Assembly (NCBI GenBank): GCA_021791495.1
Contig: JAJYWN010000038.1
Span: 1-64,000 of the forward strand
Source of the DNA: Bacillota bacterium
GTDB lineage: Bacteria > Bacillota > Sulfobacillia > JAJYWN01
Length of the DNA: 64,000 bases
Direction of reading: 5' to 3'
Shown here in pieces: positions 8,411-16,473 of the stretch. Numbering within the stretch: position 1 is the stretch's first letter; every line of letters starts with the position of its first letter. The position numbers were made by a program, and so were the translations under genes. The notes under the pieces were generated by a model, which was given only the letters and a program-made list of their open reading frames with translations, searched no databases and had not been told where the DNA came from.

Positions 8411-9883
8411 TTGAGGAAACCAGCACCGTTACCGGTATGGCGTGTCTTGATGGTCTGCCTTGCCACCGCTTTTCTCCTCGGCGGCCACACGTCGCCCACC
8501 GCGGCGGCTCCGCCCGACTCGGTGTCGGTGGCCATCTCCGGTGCCCAGGGTGCCACAGCAGCCCTCGAAGGAGTGCTGTCCGGGGGTGTCACTTGGGTTC
8601 CCCTCCGCCCACTGGCTGAAGCCTTGGGCTTCAAGGTCGAATGGGTGGATTCCGAGAAGAAGGTCGCCCTCATGAACCCCTTGACTACCATCACGGTGCG
8701 GGTCGGGGACTTTGCGGCCAGGGTTGGAGACCACACGATGCGCCTGGCTTCGGCGCCCAAGATCGTCGATGACCGCACGGTCGTACCCCTGCGGTCTTTT
8801 GCCGAATGCCTCGGTATGGGAGTTCGGTGGGACCCCGTAGGCAAGTCCGTCTCCCTGCGCCGTCCCGTCCCAAACCCAGAGCTTACTATCCAGACCGCCC
8901 ACGACACCGCCCTGACCGACTACCTGTCGCTGGACATCCAGTATCCAGTGTTCTCGGGCCTGGCGCCCGAGATGGCGGCTTCCTGGAACGCGTTCTTCGC
9001 TTCCTGGGACTCCAAGGCCAGGGAGGCGGCGGAGCAGGCCGCATCCGAACTGGCCCGGGCCGCCTTGAGCCAGTGGAAAGCCCAGAGCGTGGCTGACTAC
9101 CGCGTGACATACAACGAAAAAGGCCTCCTCAGCCTCTACCTGGATAACTACCTTTTCGCCGGCGGAGCCCATGGCAACACCATTCGTACCGGCTACACCG
9201 CCAATGTGGCCACGGGACAGGTCTATGCGCTAAGGGACCTCTTCAAAGAAGGGACAGACTATCAGACGGTCTTGAGCGCCGAAGTCGCCAAGCAGATCGC
9301 CGAGCGCGGCTTGACACCCCGGCTGCTCCGTCCTTTCCTTAGCATCGCTCCGGACGAGGGATTCTACATTCAAGACGGCCGATTGGTCATTTACTTCGAC
9401 CAATACGAGTACTTCCCATATGCTTGGGGCTTCCAGGAGTTCGCCATACCTTTGAACTCCCTCGTGGACACGCTGGAACCCGGCCTGGCGGGCGTAGAGT
9501 GGGAGGAGACACCGCAGGTTATGATCGAAATCCCCGAATCCTCCTTTGTCCAGACCGCGGTCGGAACTCCCGCACCTGCAGTTGATAGGGAGGTTTCAGT
9601 CGACCGCGGCCAGACCATCAAGCTGGTCCTGGGCTCCAATCCCACCACGGGCTTCAGTTGGGAAAGCCCGGTGATCTCCGACCAAGCGGTGGCCTCCCTG
9701 GTCAGCCAGGCCTACGAGCCCGACCAGAGCAAAAACGGACTTGCGGGCGCGGGAGGCGTGGAGTGCATCGTGCTGAAAGCGGTCGGGAAAGGTACGGCAA
9801 CGGCCACCCTCGCCTATAGCCGTCCTTGGGCCGGTGGTGAGAAGGGTGTGCGAAAGGTGGTCCTGACGATCACCGTCAAGTAG
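8411..9883 (+). CDS. Secreted multidomain protein: stalk domain, DUF4163/DUF3298 (RsiV/PdaC-like), chagasin-like inhibitor
   Basis: The 490-residue protein begins with a signal peptide at about residues 1-32. Residues ~40-130 match the copper amine oxidase N-terminal-like stalk domain; its paired repeats are seen in WVPLRPLAEALGFKVEW and TVVPLRSFAECLGMGVRW. Residues ~150-370 resemble DUF4163 plus DUF3298, as in PdaC and the lysozyme-sensing anti-sigma factor RsiV. Residues ~375-490 are an I42 inhibitor domain with SNPTTGFSW, GAGGVECIVLKAVGKG and YSRPW, clearly paralogous to the protein at 3461-3964. The TTG start at 8411 has GGAGG 7 nt upstream and opens a clean signal peptide; the GTG at 8336 does not. 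It is likely a surface protein with protease-inhibitor and glycan-related parts. The combined role is unknown. Confidence 0.75.
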   Translation: MRKPAPLPVWRVLMVCLATAFLLGGHTSPTAAAPPDSVSVAISGAQGATAALEGVLSGGVTWVPLRPLAEALGFKVEWVDSEKKVALMNPLTTITVRVGDFAARVGDHTMRLASAPKIVDDRTVVPLRSFAECLGMGVRWDPVGKSVSLRRPVPNPELTIQTAHDTALTDYLSLDIQYPVFSGLAPEMAASWNAFFASWDSKAREAAEQAASELARAALSQWKAQSVADYRVTYNEKGLLSLYLDNYLFAGGAHGNTIRTGYTANVATGQVYALRDLFKEGTDYQTVLSAEVAKQIAERGLTPRLLRPFLSIAPDEGFYIQDGRLVIYFDQYEYFPYAWGFQEFAIPLNSLVDTLEPGLAGVEWEETPQVMIEIPESSFVQTAVGTPAPAVDREVSVDRGQTIKLVLGSNPTTGFSWESPVISDQAVASLVSQAYEPDQSKNGLAGAGGVECIVLKAVGKGTATATLAYSRPWAGGEKGVRKVVLTITVK

Positions 9884-9970
9884 GGGCCGCCCCTCGCCCC
9901 TCCCCTCCCCTCCGTAGCAGGGAACGGCACCGCCGGAGCGAAGGAAGTGCTCACGACAGGGGGGACGTCC

Positions 9971-10780
9971 TTGCCCAAAGTCACCTACTACTACCTGGGA
10001 GGCCAGTGCCCCGCTCGTGACTATCAGGGTGCGGAGGCCGAAGCCGCGGCTGAGCTTCTCGGCTTGGAGTACGAGGCGGTCGACATCACCGGACGGCCGG
10101 ATGTCGCCGCGCACCATGCTCTCTTCTTCCCTGGGACCACCATCATCGATGATTTCGCCATCCCTTTCCCGAGCCGTCGGGAGGAAATCCTCGAACTCCT
10201 CCGCCGAAAGGGACCGCTCCCGGGAGAGCAGTCCTATGCCGCAAGGGCTTCAGGCCGGCTCGACGAGGTGTCTTGGCTGACTCCGGCGATGGCGCCGGAT
10301 GTTTGTGCTGTCTGCCTCGCTCGCCCGTCGGAGGCGAGTGTGGCCGGCAAGCGGGCCTTCTTCGAGGGGATGTCGGTCAAGGTACCGCACGGTGCTCTGG
10401 GCCTGGTAGGCAAGGCCGGTGGCCGCGTGGTCGCTGTGGCGGAGTTCCTGCCGGAGTCAGTGGTCCCTTATCCCATTCCCGACAAGCGCCCGGACGGAGC
10501 CTTTGTCACCTGTCTATACGGAGTCGACGCAGGCGGCGGGGGCGGGGGTGGGGTCGATTACCGGCCGGCCCTGGTCCAGCGCTTGATGGCCGATATCCAC
10601 ACCCTCGGCTACTCCCGCCTAACCATCCTGGCCGGGGACGAGATGCCTTACCCCAACGGGCCCGCATCGCTTCTTTCCGCGCACGGCTTCCGGGATAGCG
10701 GCGAACTCGCTATCCCGGTCCTGCTCCGCTACCGGCGCGACACCGCGCGCCTCCTGCGATGGGAATCAGTCTCGGGGTAA
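9971..10780 (+). CDS. Probable GNAT-fold acetyltransferase-like protein
   Basis: The 269-residue protein has a C-terminal half that reads like a GNAT domain: a strand pair GALGLVGKAGGRVVAVAEFLP, then a helix-containing stretch LVQRLMADIHTLGYSRLTILA, then a terminal HGFRDSGELAIPV. The N-terminal 90 residues (YYYLGGQCPARDYQG...) may be thioredoxin-like or a helper domain. A run of seven glycines (VDAGGGGGGGVDY) lies where the acetyl-CoA loop region would begin, and the usual R/Q-x-x-G-x-G/A motif is not clear, so catalysis is unproven. Two starts compete: TTG 9971 (AGGGGGG 6 nt upstream, chosen) and GTG 9947. A strong hairpin follows the gene. Confidence 0.5.
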   Translation: MPKVTYYYLGGQCPARDYQGAEAEAAAELLGLEYEAVDITGRPDVAAHHALFFPGTTIIDDFAIPFPSRREEILELLRRKGPLPGEQSYAARASGRLDEVSWLTPAMAPDVCAVCLARPSEASVAGKRAFFEGMSVKVPHGALGLVGKAGGRVVAVAEFLPESVVPYPIPDKRPDGAFVTCLYGVDAGGGGGGGVDYRPALVQRLMADIHTLGYSRLTILAGDEMPYPNGPASLLSAHGFRDSGELAIPVLLRYRRDTARLLRWESVSG

Positions 10781-10819
10781 GCAACGACGGCCAGAAGCCG
10801 AAAGCGCCAAGCAGAACGA

Positions 10820-10848
10820 GAGAAGGCCGCCTCATCAGCGGCCTTCTC
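10820..10848. terminator. Hairpin terminator between convergent genes
   Basis: A perfect 11-bp stem (GAGAAGGCCGC and its complement) with a 7-nt loop lies between the GNAT-like gene and the oppositely oriented tRNA gene. The T-richness after either arm is weak, but the position between convergent units fits a bidirectional terminator. Confidence 0.6.
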
Positions 10849-10873
10849 CCCTGTTATTCCAGTCTCTACGTCG

Positions 10874-10945
10874 TGGGCGAGAGAGGGATCGAACCTCCGA
10901 CCTCTTGAATGTGAGTCAAGCGCTCTACCACTGAGCCACCCGCCC
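10874..10945 (-). tRNA. tRNA-Val (anticodon CAC)
   Basis: The 72-nt cloverleaf folds fully by hand. The 7-bp acceptor stem is GGGCGGG/CUCGCCC with one G-U pair. The D arm is GCUC-AGUGGUA-GAGC. The anticodon arm is CUUGA with loop CUCACAU, giving anticodon CAC for the Val codon GUG. The T arm contains GGUUCGAUC. The discriminator is A, and the CCA end is not encoded. A sigma-A-type promoter lies 30 nt upstream and a hairpin lies about 25 nt downstream, so this is a single-tRNA transcription unit. Confidence 0.96.
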
Positions 10946-10974
10946 GACAGCCAAACTCGCGTGCTGCAAAAACA

Positions 10975-11004
10975 AGTTTAGCCCATCCTTGCCGCCAATG
11001 TCAA
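10975..11004 (-). promoter_or_regulatory. Sigma-A-type promoter of tRNA-Val
   Basis: On the minus strand a perfect TTGACA (-35) is followed by an 18-nt spacer and TAAACT (-10). The -10 box ends about 30 nt before the mature 5' end of tRNA-Val, a normal distance for a tRNA leader. Confidence 0.7.
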
Positions 11005-11110
11005 GCTAACCATGAACACTGACGACGAACACTGTGGTGTCTGCCGCTGCGTCGCGCCTGGTCTTGAAGCCACCGCAAAGCCACGCTGCTGACCGTCCGC
11101 TTCCGCCCGG

Positions 11111-12622
11111 CTAGTCGTCGATGCGGCGCTGTCCGACAGCCAGATCTTCGGCGTTGTCGACCGCCGCCACTGCGCTCGCTACTGCGTCTGCGACTCCCGG
11201 AACCGCCGGAGAAATGACCGCCGCCCGCTCCGGAACAACGTCGAGGCTTACCAAGTCGGCGTAGGTCTCGCGCCGCACCATGACTCTTGCCTCGCCATTG
11301 GCCGCGAAGACCACGGCCGGCCGCGGAATGCGGTTGTAATTACTGGCCATCGAATAATTGTACGCGCCGGTCCCCAGCACCGCCAGGATGTCGCCCGGCC
11401 GCGGGTCGCTTAGCTTCACGTCGCGGATGAGCATGTCGCCCGACTCGCAGCACTTGCCGGCCACCGACACGATCCTCGTCGGCGCGTCACCGGCCCGGTC
11501 GGCGACGACGGCTTCGTACTTCGAACCGTACAAGGCCGGCCGCGGGTTATCTGACATCCCACCGTTCACCGGTACATAGGTCCGCACGCCCGGGATCTCC
11601 TTCAGGCCGCCCACGGTATACAGCGTCATGCAGGCGCTATTCACGATGGACCGTCCCGGCTCAATCATCAGGTGCGGCCGCGGATAACTGTGCCGCTTGG
11701 CAGCGTAGCGCACGGCGCGCCCGATGGTCCGGACGAAAGACTCCACCGCCGGCGGGTCGTCGCCCTCCACGTACCGAACGCCCAACCCACCGCCCAGGTC
11801 CAGTTCCTCCAGGACCTCGCCGGTGACCTCGCGGATCTCGGCCATGAACGCCAGCATCACCTCGGCCGCCGCCTCCAGAGGCTTGGCCGAGAAGATCTGC
11901 GACCCGATGTGGCAATGCACGCCGGCCAGTTCCAGGCTCTTTGAACGAAGGGCCATGATGGCCGCGCGCCGCGCTAGCCCGTCGACCAGTGGGAACCCGA
12001 ACTTCGAGTCCACCATACCGGTCTCGACGTACTCATGCGTGTGCGCCTCGATACCCGGAGTGATACGCAGCAGCACGCGCGGCCTGACACCCCGCTCGGC
12101 CGCCATCTCCTCCAGGACAGATAGCTCGTAGAAATTGTCCACCACGATCCGCCCCACGCCCGCATCCAGCGCCAGGGCCAGTTCGTCCAGGGACTTGTTA
12201 TTCCCGTGCATCATCAGCTTCGCCGCCGGCACGCCCGCGTGCAGCGCGGTGAAAATCTCGCCTCCGGACACTACATCGAGCCCCAGCCCCTCTTCATCCG
12301 CCAGGGCGGCCATGCCGCCGCACAAGAACGCCTTGCTGGCATAGTAAACCGTGCTCTTTGGATAGTGAGCGGCTAGGGAACGGCGGTAGCGCCGCATCTG
12401 CTCTCGAACGTAGGACTCGTCGAAGACGTAGAGAGGTGTTCCGAAAGTGGCGGCCAGTTCGACGGTATCACACCCGCCGATGGTCAGGTGTCCGCGGTCG
12501 TTGACTCCGAAAGGTTCGGGGATCGGCGTACCGGGGGGCTCCTCTTCCTGAGCGCGCGGCACGGCGCTCTCCGATACAGCGACAGCAGCAGAAACTGGGG
12601 TTGCGCGTCCTTCTCCTTGCAC
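11111..12622 (-). CDS. lysA: Diaminopimelate decarboxylase
   Basis: The enzyme catalyses the last step of lysine synthesis, meso-diaminopimelate to lysine, with PLP. The 503-residue protein is a fold-III PLP decarboxylase. The PLP Lys lies in VYYASKAFLCGG near residue 95. Further landmarks are HCHIGSQIFS, the glycine loop ELDLGGGLGVRY, EPGRSIV, and the C-terminal KCCESGD and GAYNYSMASNYN. A ~40-residue N-terminal tail rich in Ala, Glu and Pro is longer than usual. Translation starts at GTG 12622, with GAGGAG about 11 nt upstream. Its leader carries a lysine riboswitch and an intrinsic terminator. Position after the spoVA cluster matches Bacillus gene order. Confidence 0.96.
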   Translation of the reverse strand: MQGEGRATPVSAAVAVSESAVPRAQEEEPPGTPIPEPFGVNDRGHLTIGGCDTVELAATFGTPLYVFDESYVREQMRRYRRSLAAHYPKSTVYYASKAFLCGGMAALADEEGLGLDVVSGGEIFTALHAGVPAAKLMMHGNNKSLDELALALDAGVGRIVVDNFYELSVLEEMAAERGVRPRVLLRITPGIEAHTHEYVETGMVDSKFGFPLVDGLARRAAIMALRSKSLELAGVHCHIGSQIFSAKPLEAAAEVMLAFMAEIREVTGEVLEELDLGGGLGVRYVEGDDPPAVESFVRTIGRAVRYAAKRHSYPRPHLMIEPGRSIVNSACMTLYTVGGLKEIPGVRTYVPVNGGMSDNPRPALYGSKYEAVVADRAGDAPTRIVSVAGKCCESGDMLIRDVKLSDPRPGDILAVLGTGAYNYSMASNYNRIPRPAVVFAANGEARVMVRRETYADLVSLDVVPERAAVISPAVPGVADAVASAVAAVDNAEDLAVGQRRIDD

Positions 12623-12679
12623 TTTAGCGTCGACTCCTCTTTGGGCAGTTTAGCTGTTCAAGGTTAGGCATGATCAACC

Positions 12680-12705
12680 AAAAAAGCCCGGCAGAACTGC
12701 CGGGC
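12680..12705 (-). terminator. Intrinsic terminator of the lysine riboswitch (expression platform)
   Basis: On the minus strand a 9-bp GC-rich stem (GCCCGGCAG and its complement) with a 2-nt UU loop runs straight into six U residues. It lies 58 nt upstream of the lysA start and 50 nt after the riboswitch aptamer, so lysine binding would favour its formation and stop transcription. Confidence 0.9.
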
Positions 12706-12756
12706 GGACGCGCTTGCATAACGAACTGGGCAAGCCGGCCACGGCCTCACGCCTTC

Positions 12757-12951
12757 CCTTGAGCGAGATAGCTCTCCACCGAAGGCCAAGGGCGTTCCCT
12801 CGGTGACAGTCCGTCGCTTTTTCAGCGCCGGCCCAGCTGCATGGCCTTGGCAACCACGCGCTTCGGCGGCCTCCCCTTTCGGGTCGTTCATCGATGCCTT
12901 TCTCCGGGCCTTACTCTTGGAGAACCGCGCCTCTACCTCACCCCTTCAAGG
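12757..12951 (-). ncRNA. Lysine riboswitch (L box) controlling lysA
   Basis: Reading the minus strand, the conserved L-box blocks occur in order: GAGGUAGAGGCGCGG, AAGAGUAA, GAAAGGGGAGGCCGCCGAAGC, CUGUCACCGAGGGAA and GGUGGAGAGCUAUCUC. A P1 helix can form between CCUUGA near 12951 and UCAAGG near 12757. The RNA is followed by an intrinsic terminator and then lysA, and is preceded by a consensus promoter. Lysine riboswitches in Bacillota repress lysine synthesis or uptake when lysine is plentiful. Exact ends are estimates from the P1 pairing. Confidence 0.93.
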
Positions 12952-12992
12952 AGATGAGGCACTTGCAGACCGCTATTCAATTGTTTGGGAAA

Positions 12993-13021
12993 ATGATAGC
13001 ATCCCGCCGTTAGAGCGTCAA
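12993..13021 (-). promoter_or_regulatory. Sigma-A promoter of the lysine riboswitch-lysA unit
   Basis: On the minus strand TTGACG is followed by a 17-nt spacer and TATCAT. Transcription would start near 12986, about 35 nt before the aptamer. It lies between the activase gene stop (13072) and the riboswitch, so lysA is transcribed independently of the spoVA operon. Confidence 0.8.
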
Positions 13022-13071
13022 GACGAATATTCCGCTAATCTCCGACGGCTAACGTTCGCCAATTCTGCCTT

Positions 13072-14271
13072 CTAGGGTTCGGCGGAGACCACCTTGGTAC
13101 CTTCGTCCTCGGCACCTTCGGCCGCGCCGCTGTCGGCCGCGCTCACCACTACGGCCGCCTTCCTGCCCGCCCTGGTCTCCAAGTCCCACTTGCCGCACTT
13201 GCTGCCCCAGCAGGCGACCTCCTGGCCGTCCATGTATATGCGCACGATCTCGCAGTAGTTCGCACAGCCATGACACTCGAAACCCGAGGCCTTGTACGTC
13301 GCTTCGGCGACGCCGAACCCCCGGAAGGCCGAGGGCCTTAGGACTTGGCAGGTGGTGTGTCTCTGGCCGGCGGTGGCGGTCGCGGCGGCGGTGGCGGTCG
13401 CGCCGGCGGTGGCGGTCGCGCCGGCCGTGCCTGTCGCGCCGGTCACGGCGGCACCGGTCGCGGCGGCGCCGGCAGTTCTACCGGCCGCGTCTTCGGCGGC
13501 CAACATGGCCGCCCCGATGGCTCCCATCACCTCGTGGTGGTCCGGAACGGTGACGGGGCACCCCAGAGCCTCCTCAAAAGCGCGAACGATCCCCCGGTTG
13601 GCCGCCACACCCCCTTGAAACAGGACCGGTGGACGGATGTCCTTCCCCTTGCCCACGTTGTTCAGGTAGTTCCGGACGAGAGCCTGGCACAGTCCGTGGA
13701 CGATGTCCTCCACCGCGTGGCCGATTTGCTGCTTATGGATCATGTCTGATTCAGCGAACACGGCGCACCGCCCGGCGATGCGCACGGGGTTCTTCGACCT
13801 TAGCGCCAAATCACCGAAGTCCTCGATGGGTACCCCCAGACGGGCAGCCTGCCGGTCAAGGAAGGAGCCGGTCCCCGCGGCGCACACGCTGTTCATCGCG
13901 AAGTCGGTCACCACCCCCTGGCGGAGGATGATGATCTTCGAGTCCTGCCCACCGATCTCCAGGATGGTCTGCACTTCCGGCACGTGCGCCTGGGACGCCA
14001 CGGCATGGGCCGTGATCTCGTTCTTCACCACATCGGCGCCGGCCACCGCCGCGGCCAGCCGCCGCCCGCTGCCTGTGGCCCCGCACCCCAGGACGCGGAC
14101 CCCAGTGCCCACGGCTTTCACGGCCAGGGCCAGTCCTTCCTGGATCGCCCGGATGGGCTGGCCGCCCGTCTTGAGGTAACTGGCCGTCATCACCTGCCGG
14201 CTTTGGCCCTCCAGGACCGCGACCTTCGTGGTGACCGAACCCACGTCAAGCCCCAGATAGACTTCACGCAT
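13072..14271 (-). CDS. HgdC/BcrA-type acyl-CoA dehydratase activase with C-terminal Cys-rich motif
   Basis: The 399-residue protein is an ASKHA-fold ATPase of the 2-hydroxyacyl-CoA dehydratase activator family. It shows LGLDVGSVTTKVAVL at the start, GGQDSKII and the Cys-containing NSVCAAGTGSFLD near residue 110, GRCAVFAESDMI with the second cluster Cys, and FQGGVAANRG. Such proteins carry a 4Fe-4S cluster between two subunits and drive ATP-dependent electron transfer. A low-complexity Ala/Thr/Gly linker (~285-320) leads to a tail with CHGCANYC and CWGSKCGKW, seen in large fused activase/DUF2229 proteins. It overlaps the preceding gene by 8 nt. ATG 14277 is an alternative start. Its natural partner is unknown. 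Confidence 0.82.
   Translation of the reverse strand: MREVYLGLDVGSVTTKVAVLEGQSRQVMTASYLKTGGQPIRAIQEGLALAVKAVGTGVRVLGCGATGSGRRLAAAVAGADVVKNEITAHAVASQAHVPEVQTILEIGGQDSKIIILRQGVVTDFAMNSVCAAGTGSFLDRQAARLGVPIEDFGDLALRSKNPVRIAGRCAVFAESDMIHKQQIGHAVEDIVHGLCQALVRNYLNNVGKGKDIRPPVLFQGGVAANRGIVRAFEEALGCPVTVPDHHEVMGAIGAAMLAAEDAAGRTAGAAATGAAVTGATGTAGATATAGATATAAATATAGQRHTTCQVLRPSAFRGFGVAEATYKASGFECHGCANYCEIVRIYMDGQEVACWGSKCGKWDLETRAGRKAAVVVSAADSGAAEGAEDEGTKVVSAEP
13366..13437. repeat. 18-bp tandem repeat inside the activase gene
   Basis: Three nearly identical 18-bp units at 13366-13383, 13384-13401 and 13402-13419, plus a degenerate fourth (13420-13437), encode the Ala/Thr/Gly linker between the ATPase and the Cys-rich tail. 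The unit keeps the reading frame, so copy changes would lengthen the linker by six residues. Confidence 0.75.
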
Positions 14272-15442
14272 CGCCATGCACCCCCAAGCCGGCTGCCAGT
14301 TGCTGCCGCGCCGATGTCGCGCCGAACCGACCGGTCCCCTGCTCCCTCTGCCGCTGACGCCGCCGCCGCAGGAGGTCGACGAAGGCCTCCAGCCTGGTCT
14401 GAATGCCTGCCTCACCCGAGTGTTCGTCCAAGAACAACGTCATGACCGGGAAGTCGAGGTCCCGCGCCACCTGCGGCAGGACGCTGGCGGCCACGATCTC
14501 CGGCATACACGTCAACGGGCCGACGTGAATGACCCCGTCCAGCCCCATCCGCTGGTACAGAACGGTCTGGCCGACGCTTTCCACCCCTTCACCGCCGACA
14601 AAGTGGTTTAGATAAGGCCTGGCCGCGGCGTGCACCACGGCGCCGTCCTTCGACTTCCAGGGCCCCGGAAAGAGGTGTAGCCGCACCCAGTCGGACACGG
14701 TCAGCGCCCGGCGGGTGATCACACCCAGCCGGCCCAGGCGCTCTTCCAGGTCCATGTTGGCCGCCGGCTCCAAAAGCATGTATATCTCACCTACCAACCC
14801 GACCGTCAAAGGCCTACCCTGCGGGCTTTTGGCCCCGTGTCCCAGAGAGATGCTCCTCAACGCCTCTACCGCCAGATCGCCGGCCCGCTTGGCCTCCACC
14901 ACCGACGAAGCTTCCTCGATCAAGCGGTAGGCCTGTGCCCGCACCGCCCTGGTGACACCCGGCTGGGCCTCGAAGACCCTCGCGCGAGGCACTTCCTGGT
15001 CCAGGCGGTCGATCTCCACGATTTTCGACCAGCCGAACTGGATCGACCGCCAGACCTGCCTCAGGGGCTTGCCCCCAGTCAACCGGCTGATGGCGCGTAG
15101 CAGGCGCCCGGGCTTCCCCTGAGGCGGGTCCAGGACCACCATCTCCATTCCCGCGCCCAAGCCGTCGAGAATCTCCCGCTCCACATCGGCGTAATAGCCC
15201 AGGCGGCACGGCCCCACCCCGCCCAGCATACCGATGGTGTCGACACCAAGCTCCCGGGCTTCTAAGTAGTTCCCGACGCTGATCTTCAGCGGAAAGCAGG
15301 CCATCTCCGGGGAATGCTTCACGCCCAAGGCGACTGTCCGGCGGGTGATGGGCGGGGGAGCCACGATGTCCACTCCAAGATCACGGAAAATGGTGGTTAT
15401 CCCGATATGGACGGGACCCATGTGCGGAAACGTCAGCCTCAT
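14264..15442 (-). CDS. HgdB/DUF2229-related protein (C-terminal half of fused activase-related proteins)
   Basis: The 392-residue protein begins MRLTFPHMGPVHIG. Its conserved Cys occur in SPEMACFPLKISVGNYLEA, GGVGPCRLGYY and GPLTCMPEIVA, and the end has DEHSGEAGIQTRLEAFVDLL. This layout matches the C-terminal part of the large acyl-CoA dehydratase activase-related proteins, related to dehydratase subunits that hold a 4Fe-4S cluster. Here it is a separate gene. The start at ATG 15442 is set by an ATGA overlap with the upstream gene; longer readings in this frame run into that gene. Function is unproven. No hydroxyacyl-CoA dehydratase substrate genes (CoA transferase, HgdA) lie in the window. 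Confidence 0.75.
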   Translation of the reverse strand: MRLTFPHMGPVHIGITTIFRDLGVDIVAPPPITRRTVALGVKHSPEMACFPLKISVGNYLEARELGVDTIGMLGGVGPCRLGYYADVEREILDGLGAGMEMVVLDPPQGKPGRLLRAISRLTGGKPLRQVWRSIQFGWSKIVEIDRLDQEVPRARVFEAQPGVTRAVRAQAYRLIEEASSVVEAKRAGDLAVEALRSISLGHGAKSPQGRPLTVGLVGEIYMLLEPAANMDLEERLGRLGVITRRALTVSDWVRLHLFPGPWKSKDGAVVHAAARPYLNHFVGGEGVESVGQTVLYQRMGLDGVIHVGPLTCMPEIVAASVLPQVARDLDFPVMTLFLDEHSGEAGIQTRLEAFVDLLRRRRQRQREQGTGRFGATSARQQLAAGLGVHGDA

Positions 15443-16467
15443 GCGGGCAACCCCCTGCCCCCTGGCGCGCCCGCGGCCCTTCGCCGCCGGATCATGTCGA
15501 CAAAAGCCTCCAACCTGGTGAGGAGCCCCGCTTCCCCAGAGTGCTCGTCGATGGTCAATAGCAGGAAGGGCATCCCACCCCTTCTCAACGTCTCGCGCTG
15601 TACCATCTCTCCCACCAGGGAGTCCGGCCCGCACCCGAAGGACACCAAATGGACAATGCCGTCCACACAATGGTGTTGTGCCACGTGCCTTGCCGCCGCC
15701 AGGATACGCCGCCCCGAAGTCCAGAAAAGATGCCTGGGCAACCCCGCAATGGCTTCCTCCAGAGATGCCGGGGGGAAGTCGTCGACGGTCCAGACCTCAC
15801 AGCCCAGTTCTTTCAGGTGTTCCCTCAGACCCAGGCTGGTATAGGGGTCATCCAGATTGTAGGCGTGGCCCAGAGTAAGCAGGTTCAGCGCCGGCTCTTC
15901 CGGAGCATTGCCGGTGCCGGTACCGTCACTTCCGCGCCGGGCGGAACGGGGCTGACATTGGGGACGGCGTTTCCCAGACGCGGCCATGCCCTCCCGCCAG
16001 AGCCCACAGGCCACTTTCAGCGCCCCCAGCGCCTGCCTCTTCCCGGCCCCCAAGCGCTCCCCCACCTCCACCGCCGCCCTCCGCAGACCCCCCGACCCCC
16101 TGGACATGTCCACACACACATCCAAGAGCGGGACTCTCGGGACCAGATTCACGCGGATCATGTCGGGGATGCCCATGAACTTGGGACAGATGAAGGAGCG
16201 CCGCTCGACGCTGACCAAACGGGGGAGGAAGATGAAGTCCAGGTCGTCCCGTTCCATTAGGGCGCGGACATGACCGTAGAAGACTTTCACGGGAAGGCAG
16301 GCTTCGTCGATAGCCGCCCCGACCCCAAGGTCCACCAGACGCTTGGTGGTCGGTCCCGAAGTGACAGCATCCACCCCGAGTTCTCCGAAGAAAGCCTCCC
16401 AAACGGCGTGGTACTCATAATAGCCAAGGGCCCGCGGAACGCCGATCCGCGTTCTCTCACCTTTCAT
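15439..16467 (-). CDS. DUF2229 protein (acyl-CoA dehydratase activase-related)
   Basis: The 342-residue protein opens with the DUF2229 signature: RIGVPRALGYYEYHAVWEAF, then EACLPVKVFYGHVRAL and DFIFLPRLVSVERRSFICPKF with conserved Cys. The C-terminal half contains SFGCGPDSLVGEM and DEHSGEAGLLTRLEAFVDMI, repeated almost word for word in the next gene. A variable, low-homology stretch (residues ~165-200) joins the halves. It starts only 6 nt after spoVAEA stops and overlaps the next gene by 4 nt, so it is almost certainly on the spoVA transcript. The role is unknown; iron-sulfur binding is likely from the Cys pattern. Confidence 0.78.
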   Translation of the reverse strand: MKGERTRIGVPRALGYYEYHAVWEAFFGELGVDAVTSGPTTKRLVDLGVGAAIDEACLPVKVFYGHVRALMERDDLDFIFLPRLVSVERRSFICPKFMGIPDMIRVNLVPRVPLLDVCVDMSRGSGGLRRAAVEVGERLGAGKRQALGALKVACGLWREGMAASGKRRPQCQPRSARRGSDGTGTGNAPEEPALNLLTLGHAYNLDDPYTSLGLREHLKELGCEVWTVDDFPPASLEEAIAGLPRHLFWTSGRRILAAARHVAQHHCVDGIVHLVSFGCGPDSLVGEMVQRETLRRGGMPFLLLTIDEHSGEAGLLTRLEAFVDMIRRRRAAGAPGGRGLPA

Positions 16468-16473
16468 TGCTGG

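Noticed and set aside
13366-13437. CRISPR-like repeats
   Set aside because: Units are contiguous without spacers, lie inside a coding frame and encode a linker.
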